Assembly: GCA_039545355.1 (NCBI GenBank)
Contig: BCJJ01000043.1
Location: 1-64,000 of the forward strand
Direction: 5' to 3'
From: Trichosporon coremiiforme
Taxonomy: Eukaryota; Basidiomycota; Tremellomycetes; Trichosporonales; Trichosporonaceae
Length of the DNA: 64,000 nt
The notes beneath the pieces were generated by a model. The model saw only the letters and a list, made by a program, of their open reading frames with translations, ran no database searches and had not been told where the DNA came from. A program made the translations under genes and the position numbers. Position 1 is the stretch's first letter. The number at the start of each line of letters is the position of its first letter. This document shows positions 1-11,025 of the stretch, piece by piece.

Positions 1-204
1 GGGGGGGGGTGAGAGTTGCGTTCCGTATCCCGTACGGGAGGTCTACCTGCCAGCATTCCCCGAGTGCATCCCAAAGTGTATCCCCAAGCAATGCACTTGG
101 CTTGGCTCAGCGTATATCAGTTGTCCGGTTGGTTCGTGCGAGCGCAAGATCCAACGGATTTGGGATGTATTGGTGGCCCATGGCAGAATGCCGAGGGATA
201 AGAA

Positions 205-252
<48 letters not shown>

Positions 253-1655
253 TGCCGAGAGTGGGGAGTGCGTACAGTACATTCTACGGCTTCTGAGCGA
301 CACAAAGAGACCGTCGAGACGCAGTGGCGAGCCCATTTCGGGCCCTCGGGATGGGATGCTGGATTCGGCGTCTGACACTAGGGTCACCTGAGGCCCAACG
401 GCCAACGCTCCGATCACCCCCCTAAGTTGCATGATGTGATCGGACATCTCGTGCATCTCTTGGCGTCTTGCCGTCTTGCCGTCTTGCCGTCGATGACGTA
501 GTCGGCCACAAGTGGTGGGATTCCGGGTGAGTGGGAGAGTGAGAGTGGGCCGCAAGCTGGCCGCAAGCTGGCCACAAGGCCACAGACATTGATGCAAAAG
601 CAGTGTTGAATTATTGAATGGGTGGGTGTGGGTGGGTGGGTGTGGGTGGATGTATTCAGACTTGAGCTGGTTTAGAGGATTGCAGTAGGGTCGTGGGGCG
701 GACTGCAGAGCGTTCGCCTGTGGGTGTGGTCAGGTGTGAGAGAGTGGTCACATGCTGTCCTCCGACGCGCCGTCATGTGGTGTTTCGTGGGCGGGGACTG
801 CGCCGCGACATTCAACGACCAAGAAGGATCATGCGGTGAGCCAGTGCGCAGCTGGACGCTATCTGGGCAGGTGGAGCGGGCAGCGTCTTAATCTAGTCCA
901 GTGGAGTGGGAACCGCATCCAAGGTCGGAAAATCGCGCCGTCACGCCCGTCGATATGAATGCATGACTGCCAACGGAGGTCACCGCGTCACCGCACCGCA
1001 CATATCATTGCACTCCGACATGGAGCGCCGGCGTGCCTGCGTTCGGGGGGCACACTGGGTGCGTTACTATAGAAAGGGTGCTATACTCGGCCCGCATTGG
1101 AGAAAAGCACTAATGATCAGCATCCGAGCGCCTCTGGCGCCTCTGACGCGATCTGACGCCTATGAGCCAGCGCTTCCTCGGGGACCCTTGTTCGGATATC
1201 ATGAACGCCAGGAATAGAACGCCCGATAGTGACTCCTGACGAGACTGACACTCCGGAATCCGATGACCAGGCATGGCCGGGATGTGTTGAGCCAGTCACT
1301 CTACACCCGCACTCGTCACCCTCACTTGAGAGAGTAGACGTCTGACGCAAGGCGGTGGCAGGGAGGACAGGGAGGAGGAGCACAACGTCACTGGAGACAG
1401 AATGGCGCCGCTGGCAGGGAACGAGAATGGCCACCCCCGTCATGCCCATGGACCGGTGCAGCTCGCAGGTCACACGACCGATCCGCTCTGCGCTGTAGAT
1501 ATATCGGACCTGTTTCCAGAAATGCGATCCCAGTCCCTCTGGCCTCTGGCTTATCTGTCGTGACCGCTGACCGACCTCGGCATCTTGATGAACACCGATC
1601 GTGACATCTGACATCACTCCCCGGTGAACAGGTAACGTTCTGCATATACTCACGG
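1..1655. other. Intergenic DNA at window start, with long G run
   Basis: I see no convincing gene here. The open frames are short, overlap on both strands and have no recognisable motif. The stretch holds a G homopolymer of about 45 bases (207-251), a TGGGTGGG-type microsatellite near 615-655 and a short repeated CTTGCCGT tract near 466-490. It lies downstream of the acidic-protein gene on the minus strand and may contain that gene's 3' UTR. Confidence 0.6.
207..251. repeat. Poly-G homopolymer, about 45 nt
   Basis: An uninterrupted run of G on the plus strand. Such a run is unusual in a nuclear genome and its exact length is unreliable with most sequencing methods. The proline- and glycine-rich open frames that cross it are artefacts of the homopolymer. 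Confidence 0.85.
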
Positions 1656-2738
1656 CTACTCCCCCTGCATGCTGACCTCGGCCTCGACTTCCGCCGCAGT
1701 CTCGGCAGTGGCTCCAGTGTCGACCGTCTCGAGGCTTGTGTCCTTGCCCGCCATCTCGTCGTCGAGCTCATCCTCGTCCTCGTCCATGGCCTCATCGGCC
1801 GCATTCTCGGCTTCTTCGTCGCCTTCGTCGGAGGAGGACTCGGCCTTCTCGCCAATACGCGCCTTGAGCGCCTCACCTTCCTCGCCCATCTCCTCCTCAT
1901 TCTCCACCTTGCCCTCTTCGGGAGTGTAGTCCTCATCCCCGCTGTCGTCGCTGGGCAGCTCGACACTCTCAACAAGTTCGGGCTGGATACGCCTAATGAG
2001 CAGAGTGGGCTTGACGCGCTTGGCAGGCTTGACATTGGGTCTCTTCAGGTTGCGCAGGTCCTTCAGTGCCTGCTGCTCCGTCTCGCAATTGTCGTCGGCT
2101 GCCAGAAGGGCAGTGGTGGCCTCGTGCTCGCGCACGAGCTTGGCCTCCTCGTCGTCGGTGTCTCCGGGACTGAAGCGCAGCGTGCGGCACTCGATACGGC
2201 GGTGACGGGCAGCTTCGCGGCGGATACGGCGCTCGATGTGTTTCGCGTTAAGCTTGCGCTTCTTCTTGGACTCGTCGGCGGCTTCCTTCGCCTCCAAGTC
2301 CTCGCCCGAGTCAGTGTCAGACTCGCTGCTGTCTGCCTCAGTGAGCTTGGCGGGGTCGTAGTCGGTGTCTTCCTCCGCGTCATCTTCCTCTTCAATGGCA
2401 GAAGGAACTGAGATTTTGGGAACCCCCTCGGGATGTTCAGTTTCGTTCAGAGCGTGCCCGATGGCGGCCTGCCAGACGCCGAGAGGGAGCTTCTCGCGCT
2501 GCACACGGACCTGGCGCAGAACACGGCTACGTGCCTTCCTGCGTTTCTCGACTTGGCGGAAGAGAGGCTGGAGAGCGGTTATCACACGCAGGCGGCGGGG
2601 ATGGTAGTAGGTGTGCACTCGGGCACGGAGGACTCGACCACGAGTCTGCACGCGCTCCTCGCGGCTGAGAGGGAGTGTGGGGTCGGGGCGGTCCCAGATC
2701 GAGGGGAAAGGGTTGTGACGGAGGTTCTGGAGGGACAT
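1656..2738 (-). CDS. Charged protein with basic N-terminus and acidic C-terminus, unknown function
   Basis: Single-exon gene of 360 residues. The start MSLQNLRHNPFPS at 2738 is preferred over an in-frame upstream methionine because the upstream part (to 3020) is Ser/Pro/His-rich and looks like translated 5' leader. Residues 1-110 are basic (RRLRV, EKRRKARSR). The middle has DPAKLTEADSSESDTDSGED, then a nuclear-localisation-like stretch KKKRKLNAKHIERRIRRE. The last 130 residues are long Glu/Asp tracts (DDSGDEDYTPEEG, DEDEDELDDE). This layout is common in chromatin-associated or nucleolar proteins, but I recognise no domain, so function is not assigned. A GTGAGTAT donor-like site follows the stop codon (about 1653), so a 3' UTR intron is possible. 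Confidence 0.75.
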   Translation of the reverse strand: MSLQNLRHNPFPSIWDRPDPTLPLSREERVQTRGRVLRARVHTYYHPRRLRVITALQPLFRQVEKRRKARSRVLRQVRVQREKLPLGVWQAAIGHALNETEHPEGVPKISVPSAIEEEDDAEEDTDYDPAKLTEADSSESDTDSGEDLEAKEAADESKKKRKLNAKHIERRIRREAARHRRIECRTLRFSPGDTDDEEAKLVREHEATTALLAADDNCETEQQALKDLRNLKRPNVKPAKRVKPTLLIRRIQPELVESVELPSDDSGDEDYTPEEGKVENEEEMGEEGEALKARIGEKAESSSDEGDEEAENAADEAMDEDEDELDDEMAGKDTSLETVDTGATAETAAEVEAEVSMQGE

Positions 2739-3440
2739 GGTGGGCGTGAGGAGAAAGGTATAATAATGTGAGTGGGAGGAAGGCGGAAAGGAGCTGATGA
2801 ACGGTGGCAACGGTGAGCGGTTGCGTGGGACAGAGTCAGAGAATGGGTGTCGACGCGGCTCTAAGCCAGCTTGCTGGTGTTGGGTACCGGGTCGGTGGGT
2901 ATCGATTACGAGTGGAGTGGAGTGTGTGGTGAGGAGAGAAGATGCGGGACGGAGGTGAGGTGAGTCAACGCCCTTGGATTCCTCGGAGTGAGGTGTGCAC
3001 ACAAGGGCGCAGTAGTGCACAGTCTGGTCCCTCGATGGCCACTGTCACCGCTAGACCATGCGCACAGGCGTCCTCGCCACACACGTCGTCCCGGACCGCA
3101 CCTCCGTCAGCATGTCACTAGTGCGCTCAGTCCTCTACTCGTGCAAATAAACATGGAGAGTAAACCTAATGCATAGACCCGGAACACAGACCGAGGGGGA
3201 ATGGGGATCGCACGACAGGGTTACAACCAACCGATGACTTATCTTATGCACAGACAACGGCGTTGTGTTGTAGCGACAGCGTGCGGTGACAGCACGTTAC
3301 AGATGATGGTGATGGTTGGGATCAGATGTTGGGAGACATGGGTGGGGGGTCGAAAGAGACTGGAGGGTCCGGTCTTTGAGTGGCTCAGAGTTTGACAGTC
3401 CGTAGACGTCGATATTTCGCCTTGATGAGGTGGGATCGTG
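2739..3440. other. Intergenic, between two tandem minus-strand genes
   Basis: This holds the promoter of the acidic-protein gene and the 3' end of the GATA-factor gene. There are pyrimidine-rich tracts on the minus strand near 2760-2800, as expected of a fungal leader. No gene is seen. Confidence 0.5.
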
Positions 3441-4910
3441 CTAGTGCGCAAAGAGGTGACCCGACACGAAATCGACACCGTAGCCCTCTGGCGGGTGTCC
3501 CTTGCCCGCAGCGTTGCTCGCGTACAGCACCGGCGTCACTGGAGGGGTCATGATGTTGGCCGAGGCAGCAGAGGTAGCGGACGTGGCTGATTCGAGGCTG
3601 TCGCGGCGGTCGTAAGCGAGCGCCTCGTAGCTCTGGCACTGGTACGCCCCGAAACCCTGGAAGCTCTTCTCAGATCCAGGGGTCGGGTAGTAGACGTCTC
3701 CGAACAAGGGCGCGGGCAGCTGGCAGTGGAACAGGGGCTGGGAGTTTGTGTCACCGAACGAGCTGGAACTGGACGACACCTCACTGAGCTGGCTGCTCGC
3801 TTCGCTCGCCGCGCTGCAGCTGTCGTGCTGACGCCACGCATCGCTAATCAGGCGGAACAGCGCATCGGCGGCCTCCTCGTCGCTCATTGTTGGCGTCGAG
3901 TTGGCCCTGATCGAGACCTCCTTCTTGCGCTGAGGCGCATCGGACGAGGACGACGCATCCGACGTGGGACTAGGGAGGTTGCTGGACGTGTCGAAGGCTG
4001 ACTTTGTCAGCTTGAGGGGGGCGGGGCGTACCGCCTTTTCTGTCTTGCGGGCAGCCTTGGACTTGAGGGACTTGGGGGACGACTTCGGGTTCGCTTTGAG
4101 GGAATTCTTCCGCACGGCGGGACTGGGAGAAGCGCTGGCGGGCACGGCAGGCGTGGGGGATCGGGGAGGCGTGGCAGCCTTAGTCCTGTCTGATGCCGCG
4201 GGGCTGGGCGGCGCGCCGCCGTCCGAGAATTCAGACGAGGTCGGAGACGAGGGAACGTCGCTATCATCCTCTCGGCCGTTCTGGATGGCCCACGCGCGCC
4301 GGGTCGCTTGTGCCTGCGACGACTGCCGCTGTAGCATCTCGGGAGTCACCTTGCGGTTGTAGCCCTTATCACGGATCTAAGGGTCAGCATGAGGTCCGAT
4401 GTTGGGGTTGACATCACTCCAAGCTCGGGCCATGTGTGATGATTCGACATGCGACATGCGGCACGCAGGCCGAGTGTACCCGCACTCTAAAACCGCCAGT
4501 AGCCAGGACCATCAGCGAGCGATGGCCCCGCCAAACTGCCTGCCCGCATCGCGGGTGATGCCCATCAGCCAGCCAAACACTCACATGGATGCCACAGGCG
4601 TTGCAGAGCTTGACCTTGCCGCCATCAGCGTCGGGACTGGGATGCGTGCGCCAGAGGCAGGTGTCCATCTGCGCGTTAGTTCCCTACCGCTGGGCCAGCT
4701 CACCTGACGGCAACCACAGTTCGCACAGTTGCCAACTGCGAGCTTGCGCGGCGGCTGCTTCGGCTGGCGCTGCCCCGTGATGGGGTTGATCTTCTTCCCG
4801 CTCGCGCCCGCGCGCTTTGTGGACTCCTCGACGGAGGAGGACGAAGTGCCGCTGCGACGCTGGCGGAGGGAGGGGCCCTTGAAGGAGGAATGGGAGGTCT
4901 TCTTGACCAT
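3441..4910 (-). CDS. GATA-type zinc-finger transcription factor
   Basis: Three exons: 4910-4704, 4668-4585 and 4376-3441, all phase 0, giving 408 residues from MVKKTSHSSF. Intron 1 is only 35 nt. The zinc finger is split by both introns: CANCGCRQ ends exon 1, exon 2 carries DTCLW through KLCNACGIH, and exon 3 begins IRDKGYNRKV. The ligands would be Cys62, Cys65, Cys91 and Cys94. GATA fingers bind (A/T)GATA(A/G) DNA, and fungal members regulate nitrogen use, iron, light or development. The finger loop between the Cys pairs is 25 residues, longer than the usual 17-20, so binding may be atypical. The rest is Ser/Pro-rich and low complexity, with KSKAARKTEKAV as a likely nuclear signal. Which pathway it controls cannot be read from the sequence. 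Confidence 0.85.
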
Positions 4911-7688
4911 GTTGAGAGATGGCAGTTGTGATGGAAGTGAGGGGAGGAGAGGAGTGATGATGTGGGTAGATGGGAATGATGCGCAGGGAGATGGCGGAGT
5001 TATGTGACAGCTAAGTTGGGCAGCGCGGGGTTGGCTTTCGAGGGCCGCACACACACGAACGAGGCGAACGAAGGGTCGAAAGGAAGTCGATGTTCGAGGA
5101 AACACACACGGTACACGTCGGTCGAGATGCGAGTTTGGTACGCGAAAGCTGGGTTGCCAAAACGGGTTCCACAAGACGCGTCTCGTGTGACAAAGGTGCT
5201 TTTGATTGCAGAAGGCGCAAGAGGTTGTGTATAGATGTCGATAGAGGATCCAATGACGGTCGGCTTGGAAGCTGTCAGACGAAGGGTATCGGGTGTCGCA
5301 GAGGAGTCCAAGAGAATGAATGTTCTGCGACTTCTGGCGGGTGTCAGTCCGAAGGGGCTTGGGGGAAATCGGGGTGGGAGGAGCCAGCGATGTGGAGAAA
5401 CAGCATCATATGTGGTGAGTCGGCCAAAGTTTGGTGAGTGCTCGCAGACACCTGCTCGCGGCTCACGGGCTGAGGGGTTCGGATGATGCTCACTGACAGG
5501 GTTGTCGCCTGATGGACAGGTACGCGATTGGGCGGGGGGCACAAGCACCGAGCGGAAAGGACGCGATGGGCAACAATATTGAGGCGCGGAGTCGATGATG
5601 GACAAGCGATGGAACAAATGAAAGATGGGCGAGATGAGCAGTCGCAACCGGCGGGTGTGGTCTTAATATGCGATGCAGCTCGAAGCAGCTCCCAGCCATA
5701 CGCTGTACCGCTAGCCGCGCTGCAACATGCATGCAGCGTAGCGGTGCACGCCACGGAGTAGGGTGCCGTTGTCAAGGAACAGAGAACTGGAAATGCCTTG
5801 AGGTAACACTGTGGCTGAGGTCTGAGCGCTGTACCAAAGCTCACCATCTCATGTCAACTCACCTATCAGCGCTCGCCGTGCTCTCCCAAGACGACAGTGC
5901 GCTGAGGAATGCACACAACCTCACTCAGGAGTAGTGCACGAGTGCGCGACGCGAAATAGGCACATCACGAATAGAGAACGTGCACACATGAGCATTCTTG
6001 CTGGCAGGTATGCATGAATTGTTAGAGGATAGCGCTCGTACGGAATGGTTTCCCGCCGGGGCGGGCAGCCACAAGCGCGGGGGAGAATCCGTAATCGAAC
6101 GCAGCTAACGCTGGATGGGCTTGACCCGAAGCCGTAATGGCGTCGTGACCCTCAGTGATTGACACATCTGTCGGGCTGGCCTCGCGGCAGCGGCCGTGTT
6201 CTCCACGGGGTAACTTGGGGAAACCGGAGATGTCGCGCGGTACTGATCCAGCTGGACAACAGCTTCAGGTTAGGGGACATGTGTCGGTGGCTTCCCTCCG
6301 ACTGTGTGGGTGGCGTCGGCAAAGGTTATTGTTCCAGCGTCGAGCGTGCGTGTTGTAACACATCGGAACACTGCACGTTCAGGGAGCTGGTTGCACTCTG
6401 AGAGCCCACGGACCTGCAGCTGCTAGCACAGACCACGACGCGGCACCTGGGGATCACCACCGCGTGGCGCGAGTCGAGACCTCGGCATGAGTTTCACACA
6501 TATTGCTCATTCGTTTCGGAAACAGTGTGCAGGAGAAAGTAACAGATATCTATGATGAGCTTGCTACGACGTCATGTAGGTCTGTGAGGCGGTGCGTGAT
6601 CGAAGTCTGCGATTCCGACGGAAGTCAGCACCACGTCGGTCCTGGTCAGTATCTGGCAACGTCAGTGCCAGATGTCAAGTAATGTAGGCTTGATCACCTG
6701 ACTGTTGGGTGCTCGGCCGTGCAGTGCCGAAATGGCGAACTGAGGGAGTGAGGAGAGTGCTGTCCAACGTTCCCTTCAGGAGCTCGGTGAGCCACCAAAC
6801 GCCATGCACACAGGCAACAATAGCGAAAAGATAATGTGCCAGGCGACCCGTGCGTTTGGGGAACGCAGGGACCTCTGTGTACTTGCTGTTCGTAAGCGTA
6901 TGGGCGCTGCGCGGCACAGGCCCCCAAGGTACCGGTGAGGATCTCATTGGTCTGTCTCCAGCGGCACATCTACGCTCCTAAAGTTAATGTCGGGCACTCC
7001 CTTGGCTCCCGTCTGACAACCAGCACAGACAAGTGTACTCACCTCGAGGAATTGCGGGAAGATGCACGAACGCGGAGAAATAAATGGCTCGGTCCCAGGT
7101 TTAGCCAAGTTCCAATCGAGCGGGCTGCCGGTGCCATGACTCCATGCTTCTGCGCCGCCTCGAGTTCTTCGCTAGTCTCGCCCCGAATCGGAGTATCCAT
7201 GGCGTTGCGCGTTGACGGCCTCGAAGCTGATCAATCAAATGTCGTCACTGCCCGCTGCGGCTTGGGGTGCTCCATGTCATGATCTACGTCCTTCGCCGAG
7301 GTGGGCAGGTCATGAAGGGCGTCCAAGTTGGAGAGCGCCCCGCGCGACCGCCGATCCAGGCCGTGGTAGCACTATAGCTGTCAGCATCAAGGGCCGCCCA
7401 AGGTGAGTGACAGAAGGTAAACTGGGTCTGCGAGGAGGTTGATAAAGGGGAAGGGACGCTGGGATGACGACGATGGGAACGAGGAAGAAAGACGTCGTGT
7501 GCATGCCAGTGACGGTAACAACGGCTGAAGCCAGTCACGTCGAGACGCGACTTGGTGGAGACCCCACTTTCACCACGTGGTTGTGAAGCACCACCGCCGT
7601 CGATCACCACACAAGCCGACGCCTCCCCGCCTCCGAAATCTCGAGTTCCTCCATCGCGCAACACCACCTAAGCATAACCATAATCTCC
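4911..7688. other. Divergent intergenic region (2.8 kb)
   Basis: It separates the minus-strand GATA factor from the plus-strand TBC gene, so it holds both promoters. The first part, read on the minus strand, is C/T- and A-rich like a long fungal 5' leader. Open frames here are short and mutually overlapping, with no motif. No gene supported. Confidence 0.5.
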
Positions 7689-10441
7689 ATGTCGCATCAC
7701 GACACTTGGGTTCGCCCAAAGTCGGACGACATCAGGTGAGCTAGTTTCTGCTTCGTGTAGCTGACAGTCAGGGAGGCATGGCATAGCCTCTTCTCCGATC
7801 CGCTTCTCTCTCTGGCAAATCTCAAGGCGCTCGCGGCTGGCCCGGGGCTTGGTCACGCGGGCGATGATGGGGGTATCATTCTCAGATCCGTCTACTGGAG
7901 AGTGAGTAGTTGCCGCACTCGCAAGTGCAAAGCTAACATGCCTGCAGTTCTATCACGGCTTGCTACCCCCACCGACATCACTCGACCTCTTCCCTCCGGC
8001 TTTGGCCGCCGCCCGCAGGGAGTATGACGAATTGAGGGAACGTTACCTGGTTGCTCCTGATGGCCGCTGGGCAGCCGACTGCTCCGGTGGCGACGGGTAC
8101 GAGCCGTCCTCGGGCTCTGGGGAGGTGTACGACCCGCTGTCGACTGAAGACGACTCGCCGTGGACGGCGTGGTTTGCGCATCTCGAGCTCCGCGCGACGA
8201 TCAGGCAAGACGTCGACCGCACCTTTCCCGATATGCCGTACTTTCAGGACGAAGGTGTTCGGCGCAGCCTTACCACCATGCTGTTCCTGTTCGCCGTCCT
8301 CAACCCGGACGTTGGGTACCGGCAGGTGAGTGACCCGGTTACGTATTGTGCTGAGCGTGACAGGGCATGCATGAACTCCTCGCCGTTTGCTACATGACGG
8401 TGGACCGGGACTCGCTTGTGAACGACCTGCCTCCGCGGAGCCCTCGCCCATTGTCGGTTGTGAACATGGATGAGGCGCTCGCGATAACTCTTGACCGAGC
8501 CTATGTCGAGCACGACGCGTTTGCTCTGTTCCAGGAGCTTATGCGGTCAGCCAAGTCGTTCTACGAGTGGCGGACAGAGGAGGGACCAGTAGGTTAACCA
8601 GACACGTAACACACCTGACATCAAGTTATCGCGTCGGCTGTCTGCGCCCCAGGCTCCCATCATCCAGCGGTGTCATCACCTCTACACCACCCTGATCCGA
8701 AAAATCGACCCGCAGATGTGGGAGCGGTTCGACTCCGAGGGCGTCGAGGCTCAGATCTGGGCCATGTAAGTTAACGGGCAGCGATTGTTGAGCTGACTCT
8801 CAGCCGATGGATCCGACTGATCCTCACTCGCGAGCTCCCGTTCGAGCAGGCGTTAAGGCTATGGGACGGCCTGTTCGCTTTGGATCCGACGCTTGGGCTG
8901 CTCGACTATGTTTGCGTAGCGATGCTTCTTCTGATCCGCAACGAACGTGAGTTGCGAGACGCGGAGTCTTAACTGATATCCAGTCGTGGAGGCCGACTAT
9001 CCCGTCGTGCTCACTAACTTATTGCACTATCCGTCACCGTCGCCGTCGTACCCGTTCAATCCTGGGCTAATCCTCCAGCAAGCCCAGAGGCTGCGAGACG
9101 ACCCCTCTGCCGCCTCCGGTGTTGAGGTTATGCTGCAGAACCAGGAGCTGCTCGGCGTTCGGGCAGGAGGATCGTCTGCGGTAGACATCAGCGAGCCGCC
9201 AGCTTCGCCGGGGTACTCTTTCTTCGGGCGTAACACGCCTTCACCGGGGCCCAATGGGAGGGCCAGAGCGAGGGGTGGTGTGCAGAGCCTTGCGCAGGGC
9301 TTATTCGAGAGGGCTCAGAAGGCAGGACTCGATAAGGCGATTCTGTCAACCGTGACCGACTTACGAGTGAGTGCGCACACATGAGTGACGCTGATCAGAT
9401 CAGAACAGCTTACCCGATACGTCGTCGTACTCATTTTTCTCCCCGACGAACACCGATAGTGGCAAGGCGTCGCCCTACTCGACGATACCGTCGTCTACTG
9501 CTCCCTTACCTCATCGCCCGACGGTCACTCCGCACTCGTCCTCCGACGCGGAGTCCATCCGGTCGCTGCTGAACGCGGACCGGCAGATGGCCGAAGTCCG
9601 CCTCGCGATGGTCGGCATGGGCAAGGCGATGGCGGAGTGGCTCGAGCTCGTGCGCAGTGGCGACGGCAGTCCCGATGAGGTTGCACTCGCGTACAAGGGC
9701 TTAGATCGCGTCCGAGACAGCTTGCTTGGAGCGGCAGGGTGTGACGTCGAGGATCTCGTGCGCGACTGGACTTGGAACGAGGGTCTGGACACGCACAAGG
9801 CGAAGTCGAACTCGAACACACAGACACCACTCGGATCGCCTCGCCACCGGCCACAGACTGACACCACACCTATTCCGAGTGCCTTACTGCCGAAGCGCGG
9901 TGACAGCAAGTCTCTCCCGCCCCAGCCGCCGTCTGCACGTACCGAGAGCCCAGAGCCGGCCATCATCGAGGAAGGACTGGGGGCGATGGGTCTGTCCGAG
10001 ACGAGGACGAAGCCGACGCCGCCACCTGTTGCCGCGTTGCCGGCAGTACCAGCGGTGCATCAGCCGACGCTGCAGCTGTCGACGAGGAATGACACGCCCT
10101 CGACGACGCTCCCTCGTGTCCCCGTCCCCGCGCCGACCTCTGCGCACTCCACACCCGGCACCCAAGTGTCACCTCGGCCCGCGTCGCAGGCGAGCGTACC
10201 GTCGCCTGAGGTGCGCCTGCACCGGGTAACATCGCGCGAGCCCTCAAACCAGTCCACCCCTTCCCCTGTCTCCGTCACGCACTCTCCGTCTCCGCCTCTT
10301 GACCCGCTCGGGGGACTAGGCGTGAACGAGAGTGCCAAAGTAGAACGCCGGCGCTCCGGCATTAGAATGCGGCCGACGTCGAGCAGCTCTGGCTTCTCCG
10401 CTGTGGAAGTCGGAGTGGACCCGCTCGGCGCTGGCGTCTGA
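7689..10441 (+). CDS. TBC-domain Rab GTPase-activating protein (TBC1D5-like)
   Basis: Eight exons: 7689-7735, 7772-7901, 7948-8325, 8364-8588, 8653-8765, 8804-8946, 8984-9366 and 9404-10441, giving 818 residues with every phase consistent. The TBC domain covers roughly residues 15-300: REAWHSLF, LRSVYWRFYHGLLP, IRQDVDRTFPDMPYF, GYRQGMHELL and RWIRLILTRELPFEQALRLWD. The two catalytic residues of TBC GAPs are present, Arg150 in IxxDxxR and Gln185 in YxQ. The order of motifs, including DPLS..SPW before the arginine finger and YLEHDA-like YVEHDAFALF, matches the TBC1D5 family, which acts on Rab7 with retromer at endosomes. The C-terminal half is Ser/Pro/Thr-rich and disordered. Subfamily assignment is by motif memory only. 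Confidence 0.9.
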
Positions 10442-11025
10442 GTCATAACTGTAATGCAGAATGCATGTTGTAAGCAGTCGCCACTGGATGCCTGGCACGT
10501 TCGATGTCCCGTCGATCGCTTGGCACTGACCCCCTGCTAGCGCGCACCGACGGGCAGGATGGAGGACTGTCACTGGTCAGTCAGCAAGGTTGGAGGGATG
10601 AACGTCGGAGACCCTCGGTCAGACACGTCGAAGCTGCAGCACGCGTACGCGTCAAGTGGTGGATGACCCTCGGTCTTACGAATCGATCACCCTTGCAACC
10701 CTCCGTATACGGACAGAGCCGGGACGCATGGATGCCGGCTGAATAGCGGGCGTGCACGCCACTGATGTGCCGGGATGTGCAGGGTGGAGGTTGGAAGAGG
10801 CTCGAAGGTTCCAGGGTCACGTGGCTATTTCTGGCCTGTACGGGCAGCCCCCAGTCCCACTGCGGGTGTGACGCCAGAATGCGCCAGCCATGGCGATGAG
10901 GTCATCGCAGCACCTTGTGGCAGCATCACCGAGGTCTTTAAGAACCAGCTCCGCCTGCCCCCCTTTTCCCATCATTCTTACCTACACATCCCCTCTCTCT
11001 TCCTCCCACAACACCGGCCGAAACG
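10442..11025 (+). promoter_or_regulatory. Promoter region of the BAG-domain gene
   Basis: 584 bp between the TBC stop and the BAG-gene start. It holds a heat-shock-element-like array: GAA at 10794, GAA at 10804 and TTC at 10809, that is, three units on a 5-bp grid with one gap. A CACGTG box follows about 8 bp later (10818-10823). The last 60 bp are a CT-rich tract ending CCGAAACG before the ATG. No TATA box is obvious. Confidence 0.45.

Noticed and set aside
43..597. Open frames crossing the G run, rich in Pro or Gly
   Set aside because: They are produced by the homopolymer and differ by frame only; no motif.
1117..1653. 178-codon minus-strand frame just after the acidic-protein stop
   Set aside because: No motif and no natural start. 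It may be 3' UTR of the same mRNA.
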